58,783 nt of DNA, from positions 1-58,783 of the forward strand of contig NW_020312166.1 of the NCBI RefSeq assembly GCF_002999335.1, read 5' to 3'. Each line of letters opens with the position of its first letter. The stretch's first letter is position 1. The translations under genes were made by a program, and so were the position numbers. The stretch comes from Cyclospora cayetanensis (lineage: Eukaryota; Apicomplexa; Conoidasida; Eucoccidiorida; Eimeriidae). This document shows positions 36,101 to 47,450 of this stretch, one piece after another. A model generated the notes under the pieces. That model ran no database searches, had not been told where the DNA came from, and worked only from the letters and a program-made list of their open reading frames with translations.

Positions 36101-39100
36101 TCGCTGCACCGTGATACACGATATGCCGCAGGCTCTGGGAGGCCTTGTTGATCGCGCGCATTCGGGCAAGGCGGCCCCCTGTGCTGATGGCGATCAGCCA
36201 TGGTCGGAAGACAATACCGACACAAAGTGCAACGAGGAAAAAGTCGGTAAGGTGCAGCAGCGCTCCCATGCGGAGTCCACCAGCCACGGAGTAGTACCCC
36301 AGGAGGAAGACGACGAGTGAAGTGGCCATGCCCTCGGCAGCTGTCCAAAGGCATCGCCTCCACCAGAGAATCTTGCGGCGGCTCAGCCACATATAGCACA
36401 GAGACTGTGTTCGCTGTGTAGGGCGAAAATGGGCAGACCACACCGCACACAAGGCCACAGGTAAGTTCAGCAGCAGCACAGCACGTATGCTCTGCATACG
36501 GGGGGGCCTGCACTTCGAGTCTGGGTGATGCTGCAGTGCAGAAGCCAGAAGGCTTCGCATGCAGCCGCAAACGGGCTTTGCTGTTTATCGCGCGAAACGG
36601 GGAAAGTGTGTCTCGCACACGCCTACCTCGTCATCTAGGGCGACGGTCATTGAACGTCCAATAAAACAGGCCGCCATGACGGCGAGGAGAGAAAACCAGA
36701 TACAGTACACCGAGTTGGTGACGTCGCTGTAATCCACCAGGCTGGTTAAAAGCATTGCGAAGACAAAGGTGCAGAGCAGGCTCGTGGAGTAGACAACCTG
36801 GTCTACAAGCAGCACGCTCTGCGCTTGCTCAAGCAGTGCCTTTTTGAATATCAGGTGGCGCAAGGACTCAAATGAGGCCAGCACCACGTCCGCGCTATTG
36901 CTGCACAGGCATGCAGCCTGCATGTAAGGGGCGAAGATGCTGTATCCACGTGTCGAGTGCCTGCCGCTGCGTCGCTTGTCTCTCCTGGCGGAACGCATCA
37001 CCTGCGAAGGTTCCGATATTGTCAACGATTGCTGACGCGGCAAGGGAGACTCTTGTTTAGAAGGTCCACTTACGCCAAGATCTAGCGATGTCGCCTGACC
37101 ATACGAGGCCTGAGGGCTTTTGGGGGTGCTCAACGGGCAGCGTAGAGGCTTTTCTCTGTCTTCTGCCGGCTCATTTTCTGGTAGCAGCGGTAACAAATTA
37201 CCGTACGTCTTCCTGGCAGTCTCGTGGAGTGGCCTGCCGAGCTGCCCGACGGCTGTCGCTCTCGTCTCACACTCCCCCGATTCGAACCTCCCTTGCGCAC
37301 AAGCTGTTTCTTCCACTGCCTCAGAGACGTCGACCGCACTCTCTGTCCGAGGCTGTAGCACCAGAACTCCCACTGTGGCCTCGCGCATCATGGCGGCGTC
37401 TTCGGCGCTGCTGCCAAGTGCAACAACCACAGGTTGGGGCTTTAGAGCCTTCTTGATGCATGCCACAAGCTGCTGCTTCAAGTCACCCCGAATCTCGGCA
37501 CACACGTTGAAGTCTGCCCGACAAAGGGCATACACAAAAAGCCCCTGCACGCGCACCGCAACGCAGCTTGACCACACTCGAAGAGATTTCGAAGCACACA
37601 CGCCGTTTGTGCCGCGACAAAAACCGATGAACCTGTCCTCTCTGCTGGAGACTTTTGTGTGCCCAGAGGCGAGCAATCCGAGAGACCTACCTGCAGCGAT
37701 TTATGCGAAAGGAAGAACGACAGCGACGTTGCGTCAGAAAGAAGGCAAATGCCCTGGCCGTTCATCCTTGCGTGGCGCCACATGTCCTCGAAAACGCGAA
37801 GGAAGCAACGTGCAACTCGGAGTCTTTTTCGAGCGGACAGTGCGGAGAGACTCACACTGTGCTCCCCCGTAGGCGATATGTCGCTTGGACAGAGGACAGA
37901 CGAGCGCCCTGAGCCGACACGTTTGTTGAGCGCCTTTTTGCGGTGCAAAGTGCAGTCTTTGTGCCTTTTAAAATAACGCCGCGGCATGCCGCGCAAGGAT
38001 CCAACCTCCACTAATCGTTTACCCTCCCCTCCAATGAGGGGGAACCGACGCTGCGCTACTTTCAGTAGGCCTAGTTTCGGTATGCCGATCCCGTGATTAC
38101 ACGACCAGAACGCTGGAGAGGTGCTCCGGCGAAGTCGCCGTCTGTCTTTCAGTGCAAGGTAGGTGAGTTCAGCTGAGCAACGCTTTAACAAGTGTTGCGC
38201 ATCCGCTACGGCCCACTGAGAGTGAGAGGCTGGTGCGTTCGTCGCTAAACCATGCAGAGATCCTGCTGGTTCGCATCCCTGAGATACACTTGAAAAGCCT
38301 TCGCCCTGCAGGTGTACAGCATCCGCGAACGGCTGCCTGGTGGTCCTCTTTTCATAGCATCTGCGACACGGTTGCATGGAGGCTGGGGGCTGATTGGGGT
38401 GCTCTTCGTCGACTTGAGACGGATAATCGTCCCCGGAGTCGGTCTTTTCCGAGGCAGCGTCATCATCAAGTGTGAGATCTCCATGGTGATGGCTTAGAGA
38501 TCCTAAGGGACGGAACTGGCGGGATTCCTGCATCGCTGTCTTGCTCGCATCACCACTCCAATCCACCGACGGCAACAGTCCACAGCGCTGTGCAGCTGCC
38601 ATAGCCACATGCTTGTCTCCGCCAGCTAGCATTATCTGCCGAATGCCTACTTCCCTGATGGTGGCTAGAGTCTCACGCACTCCCGGCTGAAGCTCCTCTG
38701 CTACGGCTACACACCCGACGAGCTGCACACGCACACACCATGCTCACATCACGCAGTACAAACTCCCCTCCCCCGCTTCTGAACAGGCGCATGCCAGGGG
38801 AAAAACTGTAGCCCGTTCCAGATTTAAGAGTCTCTACCAGCACAAGCAAAGCCCCCACAGGCCTTCCCAAGGAGTTCACTCGAAAGGTCGATCAAGGCAC
38901 TGCCAGCGACAGCGCAGGCTCTGAAAGCTCTTCGGAGGGGACGCAAACGCACGTGCAGATTCGTCTCGAAGCTCGTGATGACTTGCTCGTATCGCTCTTC
39001 GTGCCTGTACATCGAATTGGAAGCCTCCTCGCTGAGCTGAATGTACAGCGCTAGCTCCTCGGCAGAGAGGGCCCGTGCAGCAAAGAGAAGAGGTCGCCAG

Positions 39101-42100
39101 CCCTCCAGCGAGAATCTTTGCGCTGCGAGCAGCACTTCGCGCACATGGGCGGCATTTGCGTTTGCCGTCGGACTCTTGCCGTTCCCTTCGCGCGCGTGCG
39201 TTCCAGGCGATCCGCCTTCGTCGTGTGCTCTGCTGCTGATGCCCCTGCCATCGAGGCTGCTGCGCTCGCTGTCAGCAGGCACTCCCCTGGAACGGAAGGC
39301 TCCCGCAAAGGGGCCACCTCCCCGATTGATTTCGACAAACGCATCGCGACTGCCCTCGCAGAGCTTCGCAACATCGCCTGCCGGCCCTCGAACTACCAGC
39401 AAGGCACCAGAGCGATGCCCCATGGGTTTGACAACGCACGACAGACGCGGTCGACGCTGCGAGGGGAGATGCGTTCCCACGACTTCCACCAGACACACGG
39501 GGTCGCTGTTCGCGGAGCAGAGCTTCTCGCCGAAGACGGCCTCAACAAGCGTCTGAAGGGAGGTGGCGCTGCAGCAGCAGCAGCTGGCGTTGGCTGCGCA
39601 TCCTGCTAGCCGACGGCCTGAGCAACTCGCCATCCCCTTGGAGAAACGGGGTGCCGATGCGGGCGATGCATGCGGCAGCTGGCAGGCACAGTCTGGCATG
39701 CTGGCAGGGGAATGCTCAATGTGCAGCTGCGTCCCTCGGCGAAGGACCGGTTTGTAGCCCAGCGCACAGCACAGCGCTAGCGTTGTTTCGTCTTCGGGAA
39801 GCGTTGACTGCAATCCAGCGCACGAGACACGCCACCCAGTACAGCCTCGTGAAACTCTCCCAAGGGGTAAAGAAAAAAGTTCGGGGAGGGGGACGGGGAG
39901 GGACGTGGGTGTGGGGAAGAGCGCCAGCAACGGAGGTTTCTGAGAGGCCTTTCGAGGCACGTCTTTAAAGCATTGAGGCCATTTTTTTGCAATTGAAAGG
40001 CCCACAGAGACGCATATATATATATACAGACATATACACACCTGAAAATCGACATCTAGAGGGGCCCTGTGGACGTCTGCGGCTGATGCAGCTTCATTCG
40101 CGGCTTCCCGTTCTGGCGACGCATCGCAGCACAGGCAGAAAGAATGGAAAAAAGACGATGGCAGCGCAGTAGCTGAAGTCTCCACCGAATCACAACCGCC
40201 TAACGAAAGCATGCAAACGCGTGCGCGCGAGGGGTAGACCTCCATATTGTTTGCGCCAAAAGCAGCCCGTATTGCAGCAGCGCCCTCTCTGAAGCGTCGA
40301 GTTACCCTCGCAGATCCGCTTGGATGGGGATGGGGTTGCACAGTGGCAGATTGAAGCAAGCTGCGGAAGCACCACGTCAAGCCACACGGTTCTAGGCGTG
40401 TGGAAGGTGGCATAGCAAGATGCTTGCCCTTTCTGGCAGCCGCTTGCAGCGGCTCCTAGCGGCCCACGTCAGAAAAGAAACTCTTTTTATTACGCTACTC
40501 GCATGTGTTGGGGTTGCACCTGGGCAAGGACCTCCAGCCTTCTCCGCTCGTCTCTGTGAGTGTTGTAGTAGTGCTCGATAGCTGCAATATCCTCTGTATG
40601 ATGATCAAACATCGGTATCCCGTTGCTGGGGGAGGTTGGCGATTTGCCGGGAGTCGCAGCCTCCTTATCGCTGGTCGTGGCATGCCCCGCAGGGTTACTG
40701 GCGTTGTTGCTTCGTGCTTTTCGAGAAGGCGACACATTGAAACAGCGAGGACGCGCAGCACGAGTTTTGTCGAGGTCAGAAGACGGGCACTCAAATGCCT
40801 TGTACTGGCTGCCTGTTTTTCTTTCGACGCGCTCCCGCACAAAAGTAACTCCCCCCGCGCACACTCCGTGGAGACGAAGTGTATGGCCATTAACAGTTGT
40901 AGCTTTGTCAAACAATAAAAAGTCTATCCGGGATAGGTCCTCAATGGCAGAGGGGCACACAAGCTGGCCGTAGAGCTCGGAGGGACAGTTCTCTCTGCTC
41001 CAAGGGTAGCGACGCTGCTGGCTTCGCTGAGGGGCTTGTTGGAGGCATCCCTCGTGAGCCTGCTGAGGCTTTGCATGCGCTGTCGCGTGTTCATTGCCAC
41101 GCCCTTCTCTGCACTTGTCTACTAAGGCGCCTGCAGGCCGCATGAGGTTCTCCTTGCGTCGGAGCTTCAGGAGATCGAGCGCGAAAGACAAGGCGACAGG
41201 ACCGCACGACAATAACAGGAGACACTGCGCGAGCTGGACTGTGTAGCTTGACACCCTGAACTTCAAGCCAGCATTCGTTTTGACCAGCCCTTTCAGCACG
41301 AAGAGTGCCTGAGGAAACAAACAGCGGAACTGGTAACTGTCAAACGCGCAGCACCAGCCTGGTACGCGAGACTGACCACAGGCGCTGCTCCTGCCTCGGA
41401 TTTTTGCCAAGCGGAGAGCCCTTTAGGGTAATTTCTCATGCGTCCAACCCTGACATCCTGCGATTTGCATCCTAGAAAAGGCACAGTCAGTGGGGTGCTG
41501 CGACAGTCTATACTACGTTGGCATGGACTCGATACAGAAAGAGGCAACCTGGGCTTCCCAGAGAGAGTCTGACTTATGAACTTCGCCACACACAGGGGGC
41601 GAGGCGCGTCTCTATGGTCGCAAACGTCGTCAGAGATCGTACGGCAAACTGCCAATCACAGCGACATCTGCTTCAATTGAGACTGGTGGCTTACCACTCC
41701 TAGGAGGAAGATCACCAGGGCAAAGCTCGCCACAAGCACTGTGCATGCAGACTCGAGCTCTCGGCCTCTTTTCTTGCAGCTTCTGCGGGGCTGACGGAAG
41801 GCGTCACTTTCTCCGACATGCAACACCACGCCGTCGATCCACTCGGTCCACCGGAGAATACTCCCTAAAGATGTGCAGCGCGCACAGGCGCATAGAGAGG
41901 GATCCCAACGCGTGAGTGGAGAAGTACAGCAAGCGCTCAAGGGGCAGCACTGCAGCTTAAGCCGAGACGCAGCTGCCCACTGGCAGCAAAGGCCACCACT
42001 CCGCCTCTATCAGAGGCGAGAGAAGGAGATGGAGGGGCGGGAACAAGAATACTGCCGTGCTCCCATGAGCCATGCAAGTTCAAACAGCTGCCCCTCCCCT

Positions 42101-44806
42101 CCGCCACTAGCCGCACTCTGACAAACGGAGTATGCTCGCCGCGTGTTCACAAGGCGGCAGAGTAGCGCCTCCGCAACCCTTCTTGAGCAACACACCTCTT
42201 GGAGCAACGTTGCTTGCCACGATACGCGTCCCTCGGGGTCGAGCGTCGAAGCGTATAGTGCCCTTGAATTGAGGCGAGTTGTAGGCAGGACCCTCGCAGA
42301 CCACCCTGCCCCGTAAGCCAGCGAGCGCCGTCAGCGAGTAATCCGTCTTTGTATCTCGCACACAGTACCGCCTGCAGCAGTGGGGGCAGCACACAGAGAG
42401 GACGCAGCTGCGCTGGAACAGCCCTAGAAGCGTGGGAACATCGTCGGTGCGCACAGCGAGCGGTCACGAAGCGTAAGGGGGCAGGCGGGCACTGTCAGGC
42501 ACACGGGGATCGATCACAAAAAAATCCCGAGACACCCGCCAGAGCGGCGTACAGACACCCGCCAGAGCGGCGTACAGACACCCGCCAGAGCGGCGTACAG
42601 ACACCTGCCTAAGGCAGCGGGCAGGCGCGAACGCAACAGCGGGGTGCGAGAGATGCAGGCTCTAGTAGTGGAGCACAAGAGGCCGTAGAAGTGCAGAGAC
42701 TCGCCTAGTGAAGCTCGTCGTGCTGTCTATCATTCGCAAATCCAGAATTGCCGAATCGGCGTTGCCACATGTGAGAATCAACAGATCCGCTGGAACGCAC
42801 TCTCCCGAATGCACCCGCACGATGTTGCCCACTCGGAGAGTGCCCCAAACTGCCTGAGGGATAAAGAAGCTGCACAGTGGAGTCAGAGGCACGCAATACA
42901 ACTCCTCCTCCTTCTTGTGAGGGGGTCTGCTGCATGCATAGTGTCCTCCGCAATTCAAGAATACAAACTTGGGGTGCAGACGAAACAGCCAAGCTCCAGC
43001 TAAGGCTCCACGATGGCGATAGCGGCCAGAGCGCCAACGTCTTGTGGAGCAGCTGCCCGGCAGAAGGCCATCGAGGCAGATACACTCAGCAGCGGGAGGG
43101 TGCAGCAGAAGGCAACAGGGGTGTGTGTGCTCGTGAAAAGAGAGTGAGGAGAAGGGCAGTAGATTGCACAGCCACCGGCCTCCTTTCGCCTCTGCTCGAA
43201 GCTGACCTCCTTGAGGACGGGCTCTCTCCCATCGAGCACGTGGCAGGTGAACGCGCTGGACATGGTGCTGCACAAAAAAGACAAACAGCCCCAAGGAAAG
43301 CCGGTGAAATAACGCATGAGCCGAAGCCTTGCAGCTCGTGGAGGCAGTTGACTGAAGCAAATACCGGCAGCAAGGTGTCTTGACAGCGCAGCACCGCCAA
43401 CGCGGTGCAGTGGAAGAGGGGCAGTGGGGAAAGCGTTTCCCCTAAGGGTCGAGGCGAGGGCTCAAGGAGGCATATTCAGAAGGGCGAAAAAGAGAGAGAA
43501 ATCGGCAAAAAGAGAGAGGGAAATGCTGGAAAGAAAGGAGAGAGAGGGAAGCGCTGGAAAGAAAAGAGAAAGAGAGGGAGACGCTGGAAAGAAAAGAGAG
43601 AGAGAGGGAGACGCTGGAAAGAATAGAGAGAGAGAGGAAAATGCAGGAAAGAATAGAGAGAGAGAGGGAGGAAAACACAGGAAAGAAAAGAGAAGGGAAG
43701 CCAGAGGGAAGGGCAGGTCAGACGGTCTCTGGCAAGGGGATAAGCACGAGAGATAGCGACAATTTTACAGAGAAAACGCAAGTGCTATGTGCATGTTTCT
43801 CTCTCTCTCTCTCTTTCTCGTTCTCCCTCCGAGAGGTGTGAGCTAGGGGAAAGTAGCGTGAGATGGTAACGGCCCTAAGGCGCTCCTGCCTGGGAGGACG
43901 CAGGAGCCTCTCCTCTTGGCGGCAAGAGCTAGCTAGCTAGCTAGCTAGCTACGTACGCTGAAATCGCCTCTCGTCGGCTGGTGGTCTGAACGGCAAGCCC
44001 AGCGAAGACGGCGAAGGAGAGCAGCAGCAGCAGGGGGGCCCCCAGGAGGAGCAGCAGCTGTTCAAGGAGAACGACTGTGTTTTTGTCCCTAAATAAGTAC
44101 AGGATGAGCGAGAGGCTGTACGTCAGCATCAACCAAAGATTCGTTGGGCGAGACACGAACTGCCAGCAGGAGTAGAGCATCTGCGAAGAGCAGCCGCCGC
44201 AGGAGCGCGACAGACAGCAAACACACAGACACAGGCGACGGCAGCGGGAATGGCGACGGCGTGTGTCGAGCCTCTTTTCTTCGACCAAGGGTCCTTGTCT
44301 CTATCGCCAGAAGGCCCCTTTCTGCGTCTCCCTCAGTCTCCGCGCGCGCTGGCTGCCGTCCTTGCCGCCAGCTCGGAAGGAGAACGCAAACTTACACTGG
44401 GTAAGAAGCCCATGGAGTCGGAAGCCTGTGAGGAGGGCACGCAAGTGTCTTCCTCCACGAGGGGATTGATGATGACTTGGCGGTGCGTCCAGTAAGGAAC
44501 CATCAGCTGAGTGCCCTGCGAGAGTCTCTCCTTCTTTGCATGCAGCAGCGTCTTCTGCGTTCCCAGGAGGGGAGCACTGGGGATAGCAGCTGCTCCCCAG
44601 ATGCCCCCTCCCGCCCCCGAGGGGTACAGACACCCCGTTCTGCTGCTTGTGCTGCTGCTCATGTTGCTGTCTACTCCCGAGAAGGCGCTCGCCGGAGCGG
44701 CGTCAGTCAGGCTTGCAGGGAGAACTCCCAGTGGAGGGGGAGCTGGGGGGCCCCCCGGGGGGCCCCCCGGGGGGGCCCCTAAGACGGACTGCCTGTCTGC
44801 GGGCAT
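27395..44806 (-). CDS. P4-ATPase-like / guanylate cyclase fusion protein
   Basis: A single - strand gene over 17 kb, with many exons. It begins at the ATG at 44806 (MPADRQSVLGAPPGGPP) and ends PFEPFDTSR at 27395. Domain order: P4-type ATPase-like module with its membrane helices (about 44806-36100), extra transmembrane segments (35700-33500), cyclase C1 (33060-31070), a long low-complexity linker (31080-30200), a second membrane set (30100-28890) and cyclase C2 (28850-27395). This is the architecture of apicomplexan ATPase-GC proteins (Plasmodium GC-alpha/beta, the Toxoplasma ATPase-GC) and of ciliate guanylate cyclases. It makes cGMP, which activates protein kinase G and through it calcium release, microneme secretion, motility and egress; that role is from the family. 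Exons checked in phase include 44806-44396, 44180-43957, 43267-43207, 28323-27761 and 27641-27395. Middle exon edges are approximate. Confidence 0.92.
31070..34839 (-). other. First membrane set and C1 cyclase domain of the fusion
   Basis: The exon at 34839-34159 carries a long polar stretch and then four helices, including TTLIVLLVLWLTFTLVAIAV; helices continue at 33994-33480 and end with GGYRQEYNQRKRF, the usual lead-in to a cyclase domain. C1 begins with LFCDVADFHTLVCAF (33060-33010), continues KLSEQFQLVKIETVFETY (32770-32719), KIGIHSGN (about 32010), GVVGSRKPQYALFGDTVN with TASRMKST (31803-31733), and closes HQFKWREVIVDVKGKG joined across an intron to PMQTYML (31082-31062). It keeps the Asn and Arg of NTASRM that stabilise the transition state, but the second metal Asp is replaced (VFETY instead of IGDAY). 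Confidence 0.85.
42532..42606. repeat. 23-bp tandem repeat, three copies, in cyclase gene intron
   Basis: Three identical 23-bp units built around CCCGCCAGAGCGGCGTACAG plus a diverged partial fourth. They lie in the intron between the exon ending at 42701 and the actuator-domain exon near 42370. Confidence 0.9.
43487..43700. repeat. GA-rich minisatellite in cyclase gene intron
   Basis: Imperfect units of roughly 30 bp combining GGAAAGAAAAGAG with (GA)n and GACGCTG. On the transcribed strand of the cyclase gene this is a long pyrimidine-rich tract, in the intron between exons ending 43957 and starting 43267. Confidence 0.85.
43926..43950. repeat. (AGCT)n self-complementary tetranucleotide run beside a splice donor
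   Basis: Six AGCT units, each palindromic, end within one base of the donor (gtacgt on the - strand, 43956-43951) of the exon carrying P4 helices 1-2. Located wholly in the intron. Confidence 0.9.
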
Positions 44807-47450
44807 CCTTTCGGTGCAAAACAATCGAGTGAGATTGGCTTTTTGCGGGTGCTTCGGCGCCGTGCAGATGCTCACCCGAGACACTGCTGCTCATCTCGCA
44901 CGAGGCGGCGTCGAATGCAGCGACTGCGGCAGCTAGCCAGTGCGACAGCTAGCCGCCTGCCCCGGGCCGTCGGCTAGCCAGACGCTCAATTACTCCCGCC
45001 AGCGAAGAGGCATGGCGGGAAACAGCGCACACAGCGCTGCGCCCAGAGAGAGAGAGACAGAGACAGACGCTGCCTGAGAGGTGGGAGCGGCAGATAATAT
45101 GAACAATCGCGCAGGCTGGGGAGTGCTCCGCTCCCACTAGGCCAGATCGGATGGCGAGGAGCCTCAGCTAACCCCACAAAAGAAGGATCTGGAGCTGCTC
45201 CCTCCCCCAGCCGGAACGTCAGGGGCAGCGCACACAGCTAGTCAAGACGATGCGGCGAGCGAGGCGATGCAGACAGATCGAGCATGAACGCGCATGCACG
45301 GAAGCTGCTGCTCTTCTCTCGAAGGGTGTGTGTGGTCCCAAACCCGCGTTGCCTGAGGGGCGGGCAGAGGCCCCTCTGATGGGGTTCAATGGCACCCCAA
45401 GCAGCAAAATTCGACTTCGACGGGGGAACGTAGCACTAAAAGATGCGTAGTGTACACAGGAATGCCTCCAGGGGGCCGAGAGGGCCCAGGTGCTCAGCAG
45501 GGAGCCGTTCTGTCACGCTACTCTGCAGTGGAGGATCCATGTAAGCCGCGAATGACCCCTACGTATCAGCCGCTACTGGCGGCAGGCAAGCCTTGCTCAA
45601 TGACGCCACAAAAGCGGCAGGGGGTGCAAGAACAAACGAAGCGGCTGGACCCCGTAGCCCAGGCAGACAACAACTGGGATCGAGGGGCAGAGGATAGTTG
45701 TATTGTGGAGACCCCCAAGATGTGGGGAGTCTAAGAGACACCAGTAATACCCGAAGGTGCACACACTTCCTATCAAAGATTAAGCACTGGATTTGCCGAA
45801 TAGCCGCCCATTAAGAAGGCATGAACGCGCAAAGTGCCAGCCTATAAGCCTGCAGCAACAGTGTGGGCCACAAGGGCCCACGCAGCCGGCGGTTCGCGCG
45901 ATGCAGCAACAGACAGCGTGCTGAGCTCCTGAGCGAGGATCGGGCGGAGAAAATTCGCCATATCAACTCTCCTTTGCAATTAGAGACGGAAGCTGGCCGT
46001 TTGCACGGCAGTACAGCGCATGAAGGGCTCCAGCGCAAGCACGTTGTGGTATGTGCCCCTTGTGCTGGGATGCGCGCGTGCCACGGGCGTTTCGCTTGCC
46101 TTTTGAACTTTTGGGTGGCTTAACTGCATACAGATCGAGATATCTTATGAATAGTTAGTCAACCGAGGAGACAAAGTAGCGGTTGGGAGGCAGAAAAGAC
46201 AATTTTGACAAAGGTCCCTTAGGCGTTCTCTAGCGAGCGAGCGACCCACTGGCCATCCGGAATTATGCGCACACACAGTTTCTCGAGCTCTGCTCCTTAG
46301 AGACTTCTTGTCCGATTTTTTTGTCTCTGGAACCGCAGGCACCGCCTTTGTAGTCCGCAATAAAGCCTTTTGTGAGGGCGGTGCTGTGTGAAGCAGGAGT
46401 GACACTGCATGTAACCACGCCAGATGGGAGCACACAGGGGAAAAGGATGACTCATCATCGAGGGGCTGCGCTGCTCATATGACTGCAGAGGCACAGACGA
46501 CGCTTGACAGTCCCAGCACTCCCCCTATGCCACTCTTGTCTGGTGCAGCCTACACCGTGCGCCTGTAGCTCCCCGCATGCGTGCCAGTTATCTGAGCCTT
46601 CGTTACTTGTATGCACCAGTTCAGGTAGGCGACTCTTCAGGATTTGTGTACTGAGGCGCTGTCAGCATGATGCGGTCATTTTGAGGAGCTCTATGGACCC
46701 GTGGTCTCGGTCGATCATGGGCTGCCTCCTGCGTTGTCACCCCCTTGCCGCCACCACTTAGAGCGTACACTGGCAGGAAAAAGGATGCAACGCGAGGCGA
46801 GTGCAGGTGTCGCTCCGTAGAGAACAACCGTGGTGTTTGTTTCTTATCTTCCCTCGAGCACCCTATAAGAAACCGCACAACGCTCTGCGCCTGAGGCCGG
46901 ATCTGGACTGAAGGCCGTTGAGTTGGTGGCGTGAAGCCTTCTTGGCTGAAGAGAAGCTCTGTCTCCACAGGAAGAGCACAGCCCCAACAATAAACTACCG
47001 TTGAAATCGGAAGCGTAACTTTAGTCTGCCCGCACGCCACTGACTCCCGTCCCTCTTCCTGGAGAATAGGCGAGCCCCAGCGTGTAAGGTTCCTCAAGCC
47101 ACTAGAGGCCATGCCTGCAGCGAGACACCGCTCGCTCTTAGCACCGGGCCAGAAATGTGGCGTGTGCCGTCTCTATTCGCTTCGGCAGACGGGCAGTGGG
47201 AGGCACTGACTCGTGACGCTATGTTGCCCCGATGCGCTGCCAGCCGTACAGCTACTAGATGCACTTCCGTAATCAGGTATCATACTAGCGCGTTTAGGCA
47301 GCCCGTGATCGCTTCCACACTCTACTCGGCAGATGCCGTCGTTTCAGGGGGTCAGCCGAGGCACGAGAACGTAGCAAGGGCAGGCAGGCACGAAGGGCAT
47401 CAGCGATAATTCGTAGTGGGGTTCCCTCCCGCCATAATACTGCTTCCACG
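44807..47450. other. Intergenic region between the cyclase fusion and the A43-like gene
   Basis: About 2.6 kb, presumably with the cyclase promoter and 5' UTR and the 3' UTR of the A43-like gene. The longest frame with an ATG is 47112-46621 on the - strand (163 codons); it shows no motif, signal peptide or splice-supported extension, and I do not call it a gene. Nothing else here is supportable. Confidence 0.4.

Larger units (their letters stand above)
36585..44806 (-). other. P4-ATPase-like module of the fusion, catalytic motifs degenerate
   Basis: Recognisable blocks in P4 order: FLPS/MLYSCWQFVSRPTNLW before helix 1 (44396/44180); VWGTLRVGNIVRV and CVPADLLILT of the actuator domain (42853-42701); LRGRVVCEGP and QFKGTI (about 42320-42240); WTEWIDGVVLHVGES (about 41860-41810); IDFLLFDKATTVNG (40930-40889) at the phosphorylation site; PEDETTLALCCALGY (about 39800) in the nucleotide domain; QLVGCVAVAEELQPGV and IMLAGGDKHVA (38726-38600) at the hinge; ALGSSAEDAAMM (37421-37386); then paired membrane helices (36850-36610). 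In flippases these sites read DKTGT, SPDE, TGDK and GDGxND. The fold is kept while catalytic residues are altered, suggesting a scaffold or sensor role rather than ATP-driven transport. Confidence 0.85.

Noticed and set aside
37120..37872. 250-codon + strand frame opposite the cyclase gene
   Set aside because: Antisense shadow of exons that carry clear P4-ATPase blocks on the - strand.
46621..47112. 163-codon ATG-initiated frame on the - strand between the cyclase and A43-like genes
   Set aside because: No motif, no signal peptide, no splice-supported extension; length is unremarkable for GC-rich DNA.
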